Source: a virus. From it: a stretch of 24,905 nucleotides of DNA. Below are positions 6,257 through 14,043 of this stretch, one piece after another (position 1 is the stretch's first letter; the number at the start of each line of letters is the position of its first letter). Made by a program: the position numbers and the translations under genes. The notes beneath the pieces are model-generated. The model was not told the DNA's origin, searched no databases, and saw nothing but the letters and a program-made list of their open reading frames with translations. The stretch lies in the IMG/VR virus record IMGVR_UViG_3300033273_000132, positions 1-24,905 of that record; one strand, given 5' to 3'.

Positions 6257-6522
6257 CAGACAACGTGGTCGAGTTTCCAGGCGGTCAGATGGACGTAAAG
6301 TTCGTCCCTGACTTGGATGAAGACGAGATCATGATGATCACGACCTTTTTGACAACCCAGATCAACGGTCTGGCGGTCACGGCTGATATTAGCCTGGAGT
6401 CGGCGGTTTACGCCTGTCTGCGCGCAGCGGCCCACGCCGCTATCGAGGATGGCTGGTCCGCATCGGACTTCGAGGCTTTCTGTAAAAGCACCGAAATCAG
6501 AGAGGTTCAGGTCGATGCCTAA
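6253..6522 (+). CDS. Hypothetical small protein after terL (89 aa)
   Basis: GTG 6253 overlaps the terminase stop as GTGA and has AGGGTGGG just upstream, so it is preferred to GTG 6244. The product begins MTDNVVEFPGGQ and is mostly helical and acidic (DLDEDEIMM, then AVYACLRAAAHAAIEDG). I do not recognise a defined family, although small acidic helical proteins with a VVEFPGG-like N-terminus are frequent in alphaproteobacterial phages. The next gene starts inside its last codons. Confidence 0.65.
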   Translation: MTDNVVEFPGGQMDVKFVPDLDEDEIMMITTFLTTQINGLAVTADISLESAVYACLRAAAHAAIEDGWSASDFEAFCKSTEIREVQVDA

Positions 6523-6802
6523 AGAGCGCGACCCCAAATTGAAGCGGGCTGGCGTCAGTGCTTTCAACAAGCCGAAGCGCACACCGAGCCATCCGACTAA
6601 AAGCCACGTTGTCGTGGCTAAAAAAGGCGACAAGACCAAGCTGATCCGGTTTGGTCAGCAGGGCGTAACAGGCGCGGGCAAAAACCCGAAATCGGCGACA
6701 CAAAAGGCGCGTCGGCGCAGCTATTACGCTCGGCACAACGCTCAGGACGCGAAGCCTGATATTTTCAGTGCGCGTTACTGGAGCCATAAGACGAAGTGGT
6801 GA
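6515..6802 (+). CDS. Conserved basic phage protein, DUF6321-like (95 aa)
   Basis: The ATG at 6515 is chosen because the conserved part begins there (MPKERDPKLKRAG) and AGAGG lies upstream; an in-frame start at 6449 would lie wholly inside the previous gene. The protein is Lys/Arg-rich with a recognisable conserved core: NKPKRTPSHPTKSH, then KLIRFGQQG, then KARRRSYYARH, and a C-terminal ARYWSHKTKW. I associate this pattern with a widespread phage family (DUF6321 from memory). Its function is unknown; the charge suggests DNA or RNA contact. It overlaps the preceding gene by 8 bases. Confidence 0.75.
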   Translation: MPKERDPKLKRAGVSAFNKPKRTPSHPTKSHVVVAKKGDKTKLIRFGQQGVTGAGKNPKSATQKARRRSYYARHNAQDAKPDIFSARYWSHKTKW

Positions 6803-6805
6803 CTC

Positions 6806-6943
6806 ATGGATTACTGCAAGATTTGTCCTTTCCCGGCCAAGTGCGAGAGGCGCGGCCGGTGCATGACCGGCAATGAGGTCGTCAAGGCCGAGCCGGTGAA
6901 GGAAGAAGCCCCGAAAACCGTGAAAAAGAAAAAGGCGAAGTGA
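6806..6943 (+). CDS. Cysteine-rich mini-protein A (45 aa)
   Basis: A 45-residue frame begins MDYCKICPFPAKC and ends in a Lys-rich tail (KKKKAK). Cysteines at 4, 7, 13 and 19 form C-x2-C-x5-C-x5-C, suitable for a zinc site or a small Fe-S centre. The same spacing recurs in the 50-aa protein encoded at 7008-7160. The stop overlaps the next ATG (TGATG). The family is unknown to me. Paired occurrence and tight packing support a real gene. Confidence 0.65.
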   Translation: MDYCKICPFPAKCERRGRCMTGNEVVKAEPVKEEAPKTVKKKKAK

Positions 6944-7011
6944 TGTACGGCAAAGGCAAAAAGGGCAGCAAAAAGGCTGGCAACGTCAAAAAAGGCAAAT
7001 ATTGCTCGTGA
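6943..7011 (+). CDS. 22-residue basic peptide
   Basis: The frame MYGKGKKGSKKAG... is 22 codons and made almost only of Gly, Lys and small residues, with a final Cys-Ser. Similar tiny Gly/Lys peptides beginning MYGK are familiar in marine podoviruses near the portal gene. The ATG overlaps the upstream stop and the TGA overlaps the next GTG (GTGA at 7008-7011), which makes translation plausible. It is too small for any functional claim. Confidence 0.5.
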   Translation: MYGKGKKGSKKAGNVKKGKYCS

Positions 7012-7160
7012 TTTTGGTTCGTCAGCTCTCAAGGCCCAAAAAGAGCGCGCCCCCGCAGTTCTCCCTCTGCGCGGGGTGCGTCACCCCGAAACGGTGCAAA
7101 GAGGCGCAGATTTGCGATGCCCCTGCGAAAGCAGCGCGCGCTAGAGGCAAAAAGAAATGA
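7008..7160 (+). CDS. Cysteine-rich mini-protein B (50 aa), likely paralogue of A
   Basis: GTG 7008 forms a GTGA overlap with the previous stop, and the TGA at 7158-7160 overlaps the portal start (ATGA), so the frame exactly fills the space between two genes. It has an N-terminal basic segment, then LCAGC, PKRC and AQIC, giving C-x2-C-x5-C-x5-C, identical in spacing to mini-protein A, and a basic tail ending GKKK. The shared spacing and basic tails suggest duplication followed by divergence. Zinc or iron binding is inferred from the cysteines only. Confidence 0.6.
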   Translation: MILVRQLSRPKKSAPPQFSLCAGCVTPKRCKEAQICDAPAKAARARGKKK

Positions 7161-9139
7161 TGGACAACGATACTTTAGGCTCTGTGATCTCCCGCGAGAT
7201 CACCGAAAGCCTGAACCATTTTGACACTGAGTATAGTCAGGACCGGATCGACGCACTGGACTACTATCTCGGCCGCCCTTTTGGCAACGAGGTCGAGGGC
7301 CGTTCTTCTGTGATTTCCACAGAGGTCGCGGACGTCGTGGAACAGATCATGCCGTCCATGATGCGCATCTTTACAGGCACGGACAAGGTTGTGCGCTTTG
7401 CCCCGCGTACCGAAGAGGACGTCGAGAAGGCAGAGCAGGCGACAGATTATGTGAATTTCGTTCTTCAGAACGACAACGACTATTATCGCGTCCTGTATAA
7501 TTTCATCAAAGACTCGCTCCTTTTTAAGATCGGCGTCGTCAAGGTGAGCTGGGACGAAGCTGACGAGATCAAACAGGCCTCCTATGAGGGGCTGGATGAG
7601 AGCGAACTGGCTCTGCTGCTGACAAACCCCGACGTTGAGATCGTTGAGCAGGACACCAGCGTCGTTGTTGCTGGCGACGAGGAGCTGGGGATCAACGAGG
7701 TTCTTGCCTACGACGTCACACTGCGGACAAAGACCAAGTCCGGGCGCATCCGCGTTGAGAACGTGCCACCGGAGGAGTTTCTGGTAAACCGCCGTGCCAA
7801 GAGCATGGAGGACGCCCGCTTTATCTGCCACCGGACCACCATGACGGTTTCCGAGCTGGTCAGCATGGGATACGACCAGGACGAGATTGAGGCACATGCT
7901 GGAGTCGGGGAGCTTGAGGTCGATATTGAGCGCCGCAAGCGTTTCGAAGACCTTGACGGCCAAAACGACTACAATTTCGCAGACCCCTCGCAGCGCGAGG
8001 TGCCGGTATATGAGAGCATCGTCAAAGTCGATTATGACGAGGATGGCGTTGCAGAGCTGCGCCGCGTTCTGTCAATCGGCGATTCCGGCGACCATGTCCT
8101 TGAAAATGACATCATTGATTACATCCCATTTGCGGTGATCTCGCCGATCCTGATGCCGCACCGCCTGATCGGCCGCTCGATCTTTGACCTGACGAAAGAC
8201 CTGCAAGTCATCAAATCGACCCTGATGCGGCAGTATTTGGACAGCACCTATCTGTCGGTGATGCCCAGAGTTATCGCTGTCGAGGGGCAGGTGAATATCG
8301 ATGACCTCCTAGAGGGGGCGCCGGGATCGGTGATCAGGACTAGGACACCGGGCGCCGTGCAGCCGCTTTCTACCGGCGGTGTCGGCGGTGAAATCCAGCC
8401 TCTTATGCGCTACCTGGACGAGATCAAAGAGCAGCGTACCGGCATGAGCAAAGCCTCGCAGGGCTTGGATGCCAACGCCCTCCAAAGCACCACCGCTGCG
8501 GCCGTAGCCGCTACGGTAAAGGGCGCCGGTCAGAAGCTTGAAAGCTACGCCCGGACCATCGCTGAGACAGGCATGAAAGACCTGTTCCGCATCGTGCTGA
8601 AGCTGGTGTCTACCTACCAGCAACAGAAGCGCATCATTCGGCTGCGCAACAAGTTTGTGCCGATTGACCCGCGCGAGTTCGAAGGCTTTGACATTGTCGT
8701 CAATGTCGGGCTGGGGACGATGGACGAGCAGGAGAAGATGGCCCGCCTGATGGAGATCATCGTAAAGCAGGAGCAGATTCTGCAAACGCTTGGGCCAAAC
8801 AACCCGCTGGTCGGCATGGATCAGTATGCGAACACGCTGCGTCAGTATGTTGAGCTGGCTGGCATGAAAGACGCCTCGCGCTACTTCAAAGACCCTGCTG
8901 AGGCTCAAATGATGCAGCAGCAGCAACCGCAGCAACAGCAGCCCAACCCTGAACTGGTCAAAATCCAGCAGGACTTTGAACTGAAGAAAGCCAAGCTTGA
9001 CGCAGAGATTGCTCTGGAACGCGAAAAGATGATCGCCGAACTGGAACTGCGCCGACAGGAGCTTGCGGCAGAGGCTCAGCTCCGTGCAGCCAAAGCCATG
9101 ACCGACGCTGAAATAAGCACCAACCTGCCTCGCGCATGA
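7157..9139 (+). CDS. Portal protein, P22-like
   Basis: A 660-aa protein forming the dodecameric DNA gate at one capsid vertex. The N-terminal region has RIDALDYYLGRPFGNE and SSVISTEVADVVEQIMPSMM, the middle NVPPEEFLVNRRAKS and PFAVISPILMPHRLIGRS, and then GMSKASQGLDANALQST and a conserved-looking LVSTYQQQKRIIR. These are typical of the short-tailed-phage portal family (P22-type). The last 70 residues contain a Gln-rich tract and a long charged coiled coil (ELKKAKLDAEIALEREK). ATGATG offers two adjacent starts; the first overlaps the upstream stop as ATGA. Length and position agree with a portal. Confidence 0.92.
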   Translation: MMDNDTLGSVISREITESLNHFDTEYSQDRIDALDYYLGRPFGNEVEGRSSVISTEVADVVEQIMPSMMRIFTGTDKVVRFAPRTEEDVEKAEQATDYVNFVLQNDNDYYRVLYNFIKDSLLFKIGVVKVSWDEADEIKQASYEGLDESELALLLTNPDVEIVEQDTSVVVAGDEELGINEVLAYDVTLRTKTKSGRIRVENVPPEEFLVNRRAKSMEDARFICHRTTMTVSELVSMGYDQDEIEAHAGVGELEVDIERRKRFEDLDGQNDYNFADPSQREVPVYESIVKVDYDEDGVAELRRVLSIGDSGDHVLENDIIDYIPFAVISPILMPHRLIGRSIFDLTKDLQVIKSTLMRQYLDSTYLSVMPRVIAVEGQVNIDDLLEGAPGSVIRTRTPGAVQPLSTGGVGGEIQPLMRYLDEIKEQRTGMSKASQGLDANALQSTTAAAVAATVKGAGQKLESYARTIAETGMKDLFRIVLKLVSTYQQQKRIIRLRNKFVPIDPREFEGFDIVVNVGLGTMDEQEKMARLMEIIVKQEQILQTLGPNNPLVGMDQYANTLRQYVELAGMKDASRYFKDPAEAQMMQQQQPQQQQPNPELVKIQQDFELKKAKLDAEIALEREKMIAELELRRQELAAEAQLRAAKAMTDAEISTNLPRA

Positions 9140-9528
9140 ACCATTTAGGCGCTGTGTGCGACCTGCTGATAAGGGCAGGCGTATATACAGACTGGACGCT
9201 GGAGCGGGTGCATCGGCAATTTTCGCATCCGGTCGCACTTGGGCAGGCGATGATTTTCCGCACTGAGGGGCAGCCTGTCGGTGTGGTGACATGGGCCTTT
9301 GTGTCCGACGAAGTTTTGACCGACTTGATGAAAGGTGAGCGTGGCGTTGCTCCGCATGAGTGGCGCTGCGGCGGGAATCTGTTCTTTGCTGACTTTGTGG
9401 CCCCATACGGCCACGCGCCGAACATGATGCGCCAGGTTCGCGGCAAGTTCAGAGACATTTTAGGAAAAGGGGTGCGCGGGCATTGGTTCCGTCGCGCGAA
9501 AGGACGAGCAGGTCATGTGGGATCGTGA
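9136..9528 (+). CDS. HlyC-type toxin-activating lysine acyltransferase homologue
   Basis: This 130-aa protein matches the core of HlyC, the enzyme that transfers a fatty acyl chain from acyl carrier protein to internal lysines of RTX toxins. VHRQF places H26 where HlyC has its catalytic His23, PVGVVTWAFVSDEV corresponds to the PVAYCSWANLS strand-helix, and FFADFVAPYG puts D86 at HlyC Asp92. The C-terminal GHWFRRAKGRAGH replaces the longer tail of HlyC, so this is a short form. It overlaps both the portal (ATGA) and the next gene. No RTX toxin is visible; the substrate could be a virion protein or a host protein. The assignment is by motif recognition. Confidence 0.8.
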   Translation: MNHLGAVCDLLIRAGVYTDWTLERVHRQFSHPVALGQAMIFRTEGQPVGVVTWAFVSDEVLTDLMKGERGVAPHEWRCGGNLFFADFVAPYGHAPNMMRQVRGKFRDILGKGVRGHWFRRAKGRAGHVGS

Positions 9529-11404
9529 TTTTCTGGACAAGTGGGACATGGGCAAGCGCATGGAGTCGCGCCTGTTCTGTTTCGGCTCTGGCACCACAGA
9601 CGAAGGCAGCGGCTCGAATGATGACAGCGGCGGTCGCAAGCCGGGCGAAGGTCAGGTTTTCGGCGTCGATGGTGTGTCCAAAACCGGCAGCACCTCGCGG
9701 GACGCGGCTATCGGGTACACGGACGGCTCTGGCGGTCAGGGCGTCAATTACAACGCGCTCCAGAACGCCACCCGCAGCCAGACAAACGCGGCTGTCGCGG
9801 CAGCCAACGCAGCGGCTCAAGCTGGAGGTGACGCGCAGGCACAAAGCGCAGCGGCGCGGGCAACGCTGAACAATGTCAGCCCACAAGATGCAGCGGATCG
9901 TGCCGTTGCAATGCAGAACACGTTTGGCGCGGGTGCTGGTATTGCGCAGGCTCTTGGCATGGGGCCAAATGCTGCCCGCGTGACCGCAGCAGACGAAGCC
10001 GCGATGAACGCCATGTTCGCTGGCAATGCGCGGGCAAACGCTGCTGCATCTGGGTACAACCCAGCCGCAGACATGGGTCTTGGCTTCATGCCCGGATACG
10101 ATCCCAGCACCGACATGGGTTTTGGCTACATGCCTGGCGGCAATCCGGGCCAAGCCGCAATCCAGACGATCGACAATATGCTCGGCAAGCTGGAGCAAAT
10201 GAAGGCTCGTGAGGCTCAAAGGCGCGCTTTGTCTGGTGGGCAGACGACTGCGGATGTCCAGGCGCTCAATGCTCAGGCTGGTGAGGTTTACTACGACGAG
10301 AAGACCGGCACCTACAAGGCTGGCGCGCTACCTGACACGCAGCCCACTGTGAGCGCATTGCCTGACGTCGGTTTGGGCTTTGCTTATATGCCGCCGCAGA
10401 CTGCTGATGAAGTCCGCGCGATGTCCGACGCGGCTGGTGAAGTCTACTATGACGAAGTCACCGGGCGCTATATGCCGGGACCGCTGCCTGGCATCAGCCC
10501 CGCTCCGATTCCGAGTGCTTCCTATTTCGCTGATCTGAGCGTGCCTCGCGCTAATGTGAACAACGTGAGTGTCTCTGGCCCGAACCTGCCACCGCCGACG
10601 ATAACTGACCAATCTGGCGTCACGTTTGACACGACCACTGGCGAGATCATCAGCCGTCCGAGCAACGCGTCATATTTCGCCGATCTTGGGGGCAACTACC
10701 GCCCGGCCAGCGGGAACAACGCGTCTTATTTCGGCGATCTTGGCGCAGGGCTGGAGCGCATTGACAGCCCGATGGTTCCGGTATCACCACCGCCGCGCTA
10801 CCAGACCAACGCGCAGCGTGACTTTTATGAAGGCCTTGCTGGTCAGGGCGATGCGGCGATGAACGCTTTCCGCGCCGAGCTTCGCAACCTCGACAATCGC
10901 GGCTTCATGGGCCGACAGATCGCGGGCGGTATCGGCGCAGACGGTGTGCCTAACTATGATCTGACCTTCCCCGAAGGCTCTCGGATCAGGGGTGTGACGA
11001 ACACCAATTTTGTTGACCTGCCATTTTTAGGCACGACGCCGATATCGACCTATACCGGGATGAACAACCCCAACGCTCAGGACAGCATGGCTGACAGCGG
11101 CGATGAGAGTGTCGTGGCGCCGATCGACAATCCGCTGACCAATCAGCCCCGCTGCCCGGATGGTTATGTTTTCGATGATGACCTACAGGCTTGCCGCCTC
11201 GATGTGAGCGGCGGCGCCAGCCAAGCACAGACAGGTGATGGTGACATCTATTACCGCCGCACCGCGCTGGATGATGCACCAGCGAATGTGCCGAGTGGGT
11301 TTGACTTCGGGGCCGCGAACCGCCGGTTCACGCAGAGCTACGGCTACAGGCCTGACTATTACCGCTCACCCATGAGCCTGACAGGATTTACTCGTCTGTC
11401 ATGA
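9515..11404 (+). CDS. Glycine/alanine-rich repeat protein of the head operon (629 aa)
   Basis: An unrecognised protein with internal repeats: MGLGFMPG (187-194), MGFGYMPG (201-208) and VGLGFAYMP (285-293); GEVYYDEKTGTY (256-267) and GEVYYDEVTGRY (308-319); ASYFADL at 335 and 385 and ASYFGDL at 403. Residues 80-180 are Ala-rich and probably helical; RCPDGYVFDDDLQAC (546-560) is a likely small disulfide or calcium loop. All eight lysines lie before residue 269, leaving 361 residues with none despite many arginines. It sits between the acyltransferase and scaffold genes, so a virion or core role is likely. The start at 9515 overlaps the previous gene by 14 bases; ATG 9548 is an alternative. Confidence 0.75.
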   Translation: MWDRDFLDKWDMGKRMESRLFCFGSGTTDEGSGSNDDSGGRKPGEGQVFGVDGVSKTGSTSRDAAIGYTDGSGGQGVNYNALQNATRSQTNAAVAAANAAAQAGGDAQAQSAAARATLNNVSPQDAADRAVAMQNTFGAGAGIAQALGMGPNAARVTAADEAAMNAMFAGNARANAAASGYNPAADMGLGFMPGYDPSTDMGFGYMPGGNPGQAAIQTIDNMLGKLEQMKAREAQRRALSGGQTTADVQALNAQAGEVYYDEKTGTYKAGALPDTQPTVSALPDVGLGFAYMPPQTADEVRAMSDAAGEVYYDEVTGRYMPGPLPGISPAPIPSASYFADLSVPRANVNNVSVSGPNLPPPTITDQSGVTFDTTTGEIISRPSNASYFADLGGNYRPASGNNASYFGDLGAGLERIDSPMVPVSPPPRYQTNAQRDFYEGLAGQGDAAMNAFRAELRNLDNRGFMGRQIAGGIGADGVPNYDLTFPEGSRIRGVTNTNFVDLPFLGTTPISTYTGMNNPNAQDSMADSGDESVVAPIDNPLTNQPRCPDGYVFDDDLQACRLDVSGGASQAQTGDGDIYYRRTALDDAPANVPSGFDFGAANRRFTQSYGYRPDYYRSPMSLTGFTRLS

Positions 11405-11658
11405 ACGAGGGAAAGCTGCGGGAAGAAGCGGAGCGCAAGGCGAGGGCTGAAGCCCTTTTGCGCGACCCGCTGATCATCGAGGCGTTTGAAACGCTTGAGA
11501 AAGAATTTGTGACCGCGTGGAAGCAGTCAGCGATCGCTGACCAGGCCGCCCGCGAGAACATCTACCAGCTTTTGCAAGCACTGGAAGCCTTCAAGGGACA
11601 CTTTGCGAAAGTCCTTGAGGACGGCCGACTTGCTGAGGAACGGCTAAAACACAGATAA
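11401..11658 (+). CDS. Small helical phage protein (85 aa)
   Basis: The start forms ATGA with the upstream stop. The whole sequence is helical and charged (KLREEAERKARAEALLRDPL, then AARENIYQLLQALEAF), predicted to form a helical bundle or coiled coil. Proteins of this size and shape, with ...LRDP...AF..LE...AWK..., lie between portal and scaffold genes in many podoviruses and are of unknown role. The position suggests a part in head assembly. The scaffold gene follows after 14 bases. Confidence 0.7.
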   Translation: MNEGKLREEAERKARAEALLRDPLIIEAFETLEKEFVTAWKQSAIADQAARENIYQLLQALEAFKGHFAKVLEDGRLAEERLKHR

Positions 11659-11672
11659 ATTAGAGGTGACTT

Positions 11673-12698
11673 ATGGTTGACCCGGAAGCGGAGACCACAA
11701 ACCTTTCCATTAACGACGCAGCCAGCCTGCTTTTGCAGACCCCTCCGCCGGAGGATACGTCTGAGGAGCCGGAGGCACAGCCTGACGAGATCATTTCTGA
11801 GGAAGATCAGGCGATGCCCTTTGAGGACGACGCGGATGAGTCGGAAGACTTTGACGTTGAGACCGATGAGGAAGATCAGACCGACGAGGATGCTGACGAG
11901 GAAGACGACTATGAGGAGCATGATGTCTACACCGTCCGTGTGAACGGTGAGGACGTCGATGTAACCCTTGAGGAAGCCCTCAAAGGCTATCAGCGCGAGG
12001 CTGATTACACGCGAAAGACGCAGCAACTGGCCGAGCAGCGCAAGCAGCTAGAAGCCGAGCAGTCTGAGTTCCAGGCTATTCAGGCGCAAACGGCGCAACT
12101 GCGGGATGCGTATGGGCAAACCCTTCAGCAGCTACAGCAGCAGCTTCAGACCGGCCTCCAGCAGGAGCCGGATTGGGACGCTGCTTATCAGCAGCTTGAT
12201 GCGAAGGAATACACCCGCCTAGTTCAAGATTGGAACGCGCGCAAAGACAATCTGGCGAAAGTCCAGGCTGAACAAGCCCGCGTTGCAAAGGAGCAAGCGA
12301 AGGAATCAGAGGCGATGATGCGGGCGCATTTGGCCCAGCAGTCGGAACTGATGCTTGAGAAGCTGCCGCAATGGCGTGACGAGAAAGTCAGGCTGTCTGA
12401 GCGTGATCAGCTTATCACCTACGCCAAGTCGCTCGGCTATACCGACGACGAGATTGCAAACGCCGCAGATCACAGAGCGATCGTCGCTTTGTATCACTCC
12501 TGGCAACTTTCGAAGCTCAACGCTGCGAAGCCAGAAGCGAAGAAGCGGGTGCGCAAAGCTCCCAAAATGGCAAAGGCAGGAGTTCCTCGCTCGAAGAACG
12601 AAGTGGCAGCCCGCCGCAAAGCAAAGCTTGCGGATCGTCACGCCTCTGAAGGCAGCATTGCCTCAGCGGTTGATCTTCTTCTAGCCAGAAACAAATGA
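11673..12698 (+). CDS. Head scaffolding protein
   Basis: A 341-aa protein with three parts: an extremely acidic, disordered N-terminus (about residues 26-86, mostly Asp/Glu), a VYTVRVNGEDVDVTLEEALKG segment, then a long Gln/Glu/Lys coiled coil (about 110-240) and a basic C-terminus (KKRVRKAPK, ARRKAKLADRH). This is the usual build of procapsid scaffolds, whose basic tail binds the capsid protein. It lies 8 bases upstream of the major capsid gene. GAGGTGA precedes the ATG as ribosome binding site. The family is assigned by architecture and position. Confidence 0.85.
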   Translation: MVDPEAETTNLSINDAASLLLQTPPPEDTSEEPEAQPDEIISEEDQAMPFEDDADESEDFDVETDEEDQTDEDADEEDDYEEHDVYTVRVNGEDVDVTLEEALKGYQREADYTRKTQQLAEQRKQLEAEQSEFQAIQAQTAQLRDAYGQTLQQLQQQLQTGLQQEPDWDAAYQQLDAKEYTRLVQDWNARKDNLAKVQAEQARVAKEQAKESEAMMRAHLAQQSELMLEKLPQWRDEKVRLSERDQLITYAKSLGYTDDEIANAADHRAIVALYHSWQLSKLNAAKPEAKKRVRKAPKMAKAGVPRSKNEVAARRKAKLADRHASEGSIASAVDLLLARNK

Positions 12699-12706
12699 GG
12701 TAAATC

Positions 12707-13660
12707 ATGGCTACCCTGACCACTGCCACCAAAATTGGTGAGCGCGAGACCCTTGCCGATGTGATCGCAAGGATCGACAGCGACGAGACCCCGATCTATT
12801 CGGGCGCCTCGAAGCGGACGACTAACGGCATTTTTGCCGAGTTCCTCGTCCAGGAGCTGGCAAGCGCCAGCACTTCTAACCATCGGAACGAAGGCGCGGA
12901 CATGACCGACTCCGGCGTGACCGCTCTCCAGCGTTTCGGGAACTACCATCAGATCTCAACTCGTGGGTTCCTCATTTCGAATACGGTCGAGACCGTTTCA
13001 AAGGCAGCCATCGAGTCTGAGGTAGCATACCAGACGGTTCTTGCAGGCCTCGATCTGCGGCGTGATATGGAAAAGATGATCGGCGATACCAACGTCGCTC
13101 GTTCTTCTTCCGATCCTCGCAAATCTGCATCGCTGATCACTTGGATCACCAACGGCGACGCACCGGCTGACATGGCCTTCGCAACTGGCGACGGCTCTGA
13201 CACCGCAGACCTGACCGGCACCAGCCGTGCATTGACCCTCGACCAGATCGACTCGGCAATGCAGGCAGCTTGGGAAGACGGCGGCAACCCTCGTCTTCTG
13301 GTCGCTTCGGCAACGAACCGTGCCAACATCTCTGATCTGACTCAGAGCGGCACCAATCTGGTGACCAACCAGGCTCAGACCACTGCCCAGAAGGCTGTCA
13401 CCTTCAACGGCGCGGTATCGATCCTGTTCAACGATTTCGGCCAGCTCGAAGTCGTTCCGTCTCGCTTTATGAGCAACAACAAGGTCTATCTGATCGACCC
13501 CGATCATGTGGCCGTCGGCGCGCTCAGCGGCCGCAACTTTGTCGAGCAAGAAATTGCTCCGACAGGCGACGCGCAGAAGAGACAGATTGTCTGCGAGTGG
13601 ACTTTGATCCCGGACGCACCGAAAAGCCACGCGGCTGTCATCGGTCTGTCTGGCTCCTAA
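12707..13660 (+). CDS. Major capsid protein, SU10-type / DUF5309-like
   Basis: The 317-aa sequence has the features of the DUF5309 (SU10 major capsid) family: an N-terminal ADVIARIDSDETPIYSG, then YHQISTRGFLISNTVE, the LDLRRDMEKMIG helix of an HK97-type spine, RLLVASATNRANISDL, and a C-terminal FNDFGQLEVVPSRFM with KVYLIDPDHVAVG. It builds the icosahedral shell. The ATG follows GAGGTAAATC, 8 bases after the scaffold stop. A strong terminator (13683-13706) follows directly, as is common for the most highly expressed virion gene. Repeated folding features are intact, so it is probably functional. Confidence 0.92.
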   Translation: MATLTTATKIGERETLADVIARIDSDETPIYSGASKRTTNGIFAEFLVQELASASTSNHRNEGADMTDSGVTALQRFGNYHQISTRGFLISNTVETVSKAAIESEVAYQTVLAGLDLRRDMEKMIGDTNVARSSSDPRKSASLITWITNGDAPADMAFATGDGSDTADLTGTSRALTLDQIDSAMQAAWEDGGNPRLLVASATNRANISDLTQSGTNLVTNQAQTTAQKAVTFNGAVSILFNDFGQLEVVPSRFMSNNKVYLIDPDHVAVGALSGRNFVEQEIAPTGDAQKRQIVCEWTLIPDAPKSHAAVIGLSGS

Positions 13661-13682
13661 GCCATTCACAAATCTTCAAGAG

Positions 13683-13706
13683 AGGGCGGCTTCGGCCGCC
13701 CTTTTT
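13683..13706 (+). terminator. Rho-independent terminator after the capsid gene
   Basis: AGGGCGGC and GCCGCCCT form a perfect 8-bp stem with the very stable TTCG tetraloop, followed by TTTT. It lies 22 bases after the capsid stop and just before the next gene, whose ribosome binding site (GGAG, 13710-13713) follows it. Confidence 0.92.
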
Positions 13707-13719
13707 CATGGAGTTTCAC

Positions 13720-14043
13720 ATGAAAAAACTGATTTCCGCTGACCGGTCATCCGGCAAGGAAACATGGATGAATTTCGACCGAGACGGTCAGGCAGAGATC
13801 ATCCAGAAGCAGCACATCAAGCAAGTGCTGGAGGCCAACAAGCGGCAGCAGAATGAGTGGGAATACGGCAAGCTCATTGGGAACACCCAGCGCCATCACC
13901 AGAAGGTCGCTGACATCCCGAACCTGCTTTACATCCAGCTCAAAGAAAAATTCGGGCATCCGGCCGACAACCCAAAAGATTGGGCGCGCTGGCTGAATGA
14001 CCCAGACAACCGGCACTTTAGGACAGGCGGCGGGCGTATCTGA
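13720..14043 (+). CDS. Conserved post-capsid phage protein (107 aa)
   Basis: The ATG at 13720 follows GGAG with six-base spacing; upstream in-frame ATG 13708 would lie against the terminator. Conserved-looking elements are QHIKQVLEANKRQQNEW, VADIPNLLYIQLKEKFG and a C-terminal WLNDPDNRHFRTGGGRI. This pattern is familiar from proteins encoded directly after the capsid gene in marine podoviruses, where the function is unknown. Expression depends on read-through of the terminator or on a separate promoter not identified here. The stop overlaps the adaptor start (TGATG). Confidence 0.75.
   Translation: MKKLISADRSSGKETWMNFDRDGQAEIIQKQHIKQVLEANKRQQNEWEYGKLIGNTQRHHQKVADIPNLLYIQLKEKFGHPADNPKDWARWLNDPDNRHFRTGGGRI

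Noticed and set aside
8309-9406. Long minus-strand frame opposite the portal 3' half
   Set aside because: The frame has no start signal and no known domain, and it overlaps well-supported plus-strand genes for its whole length.
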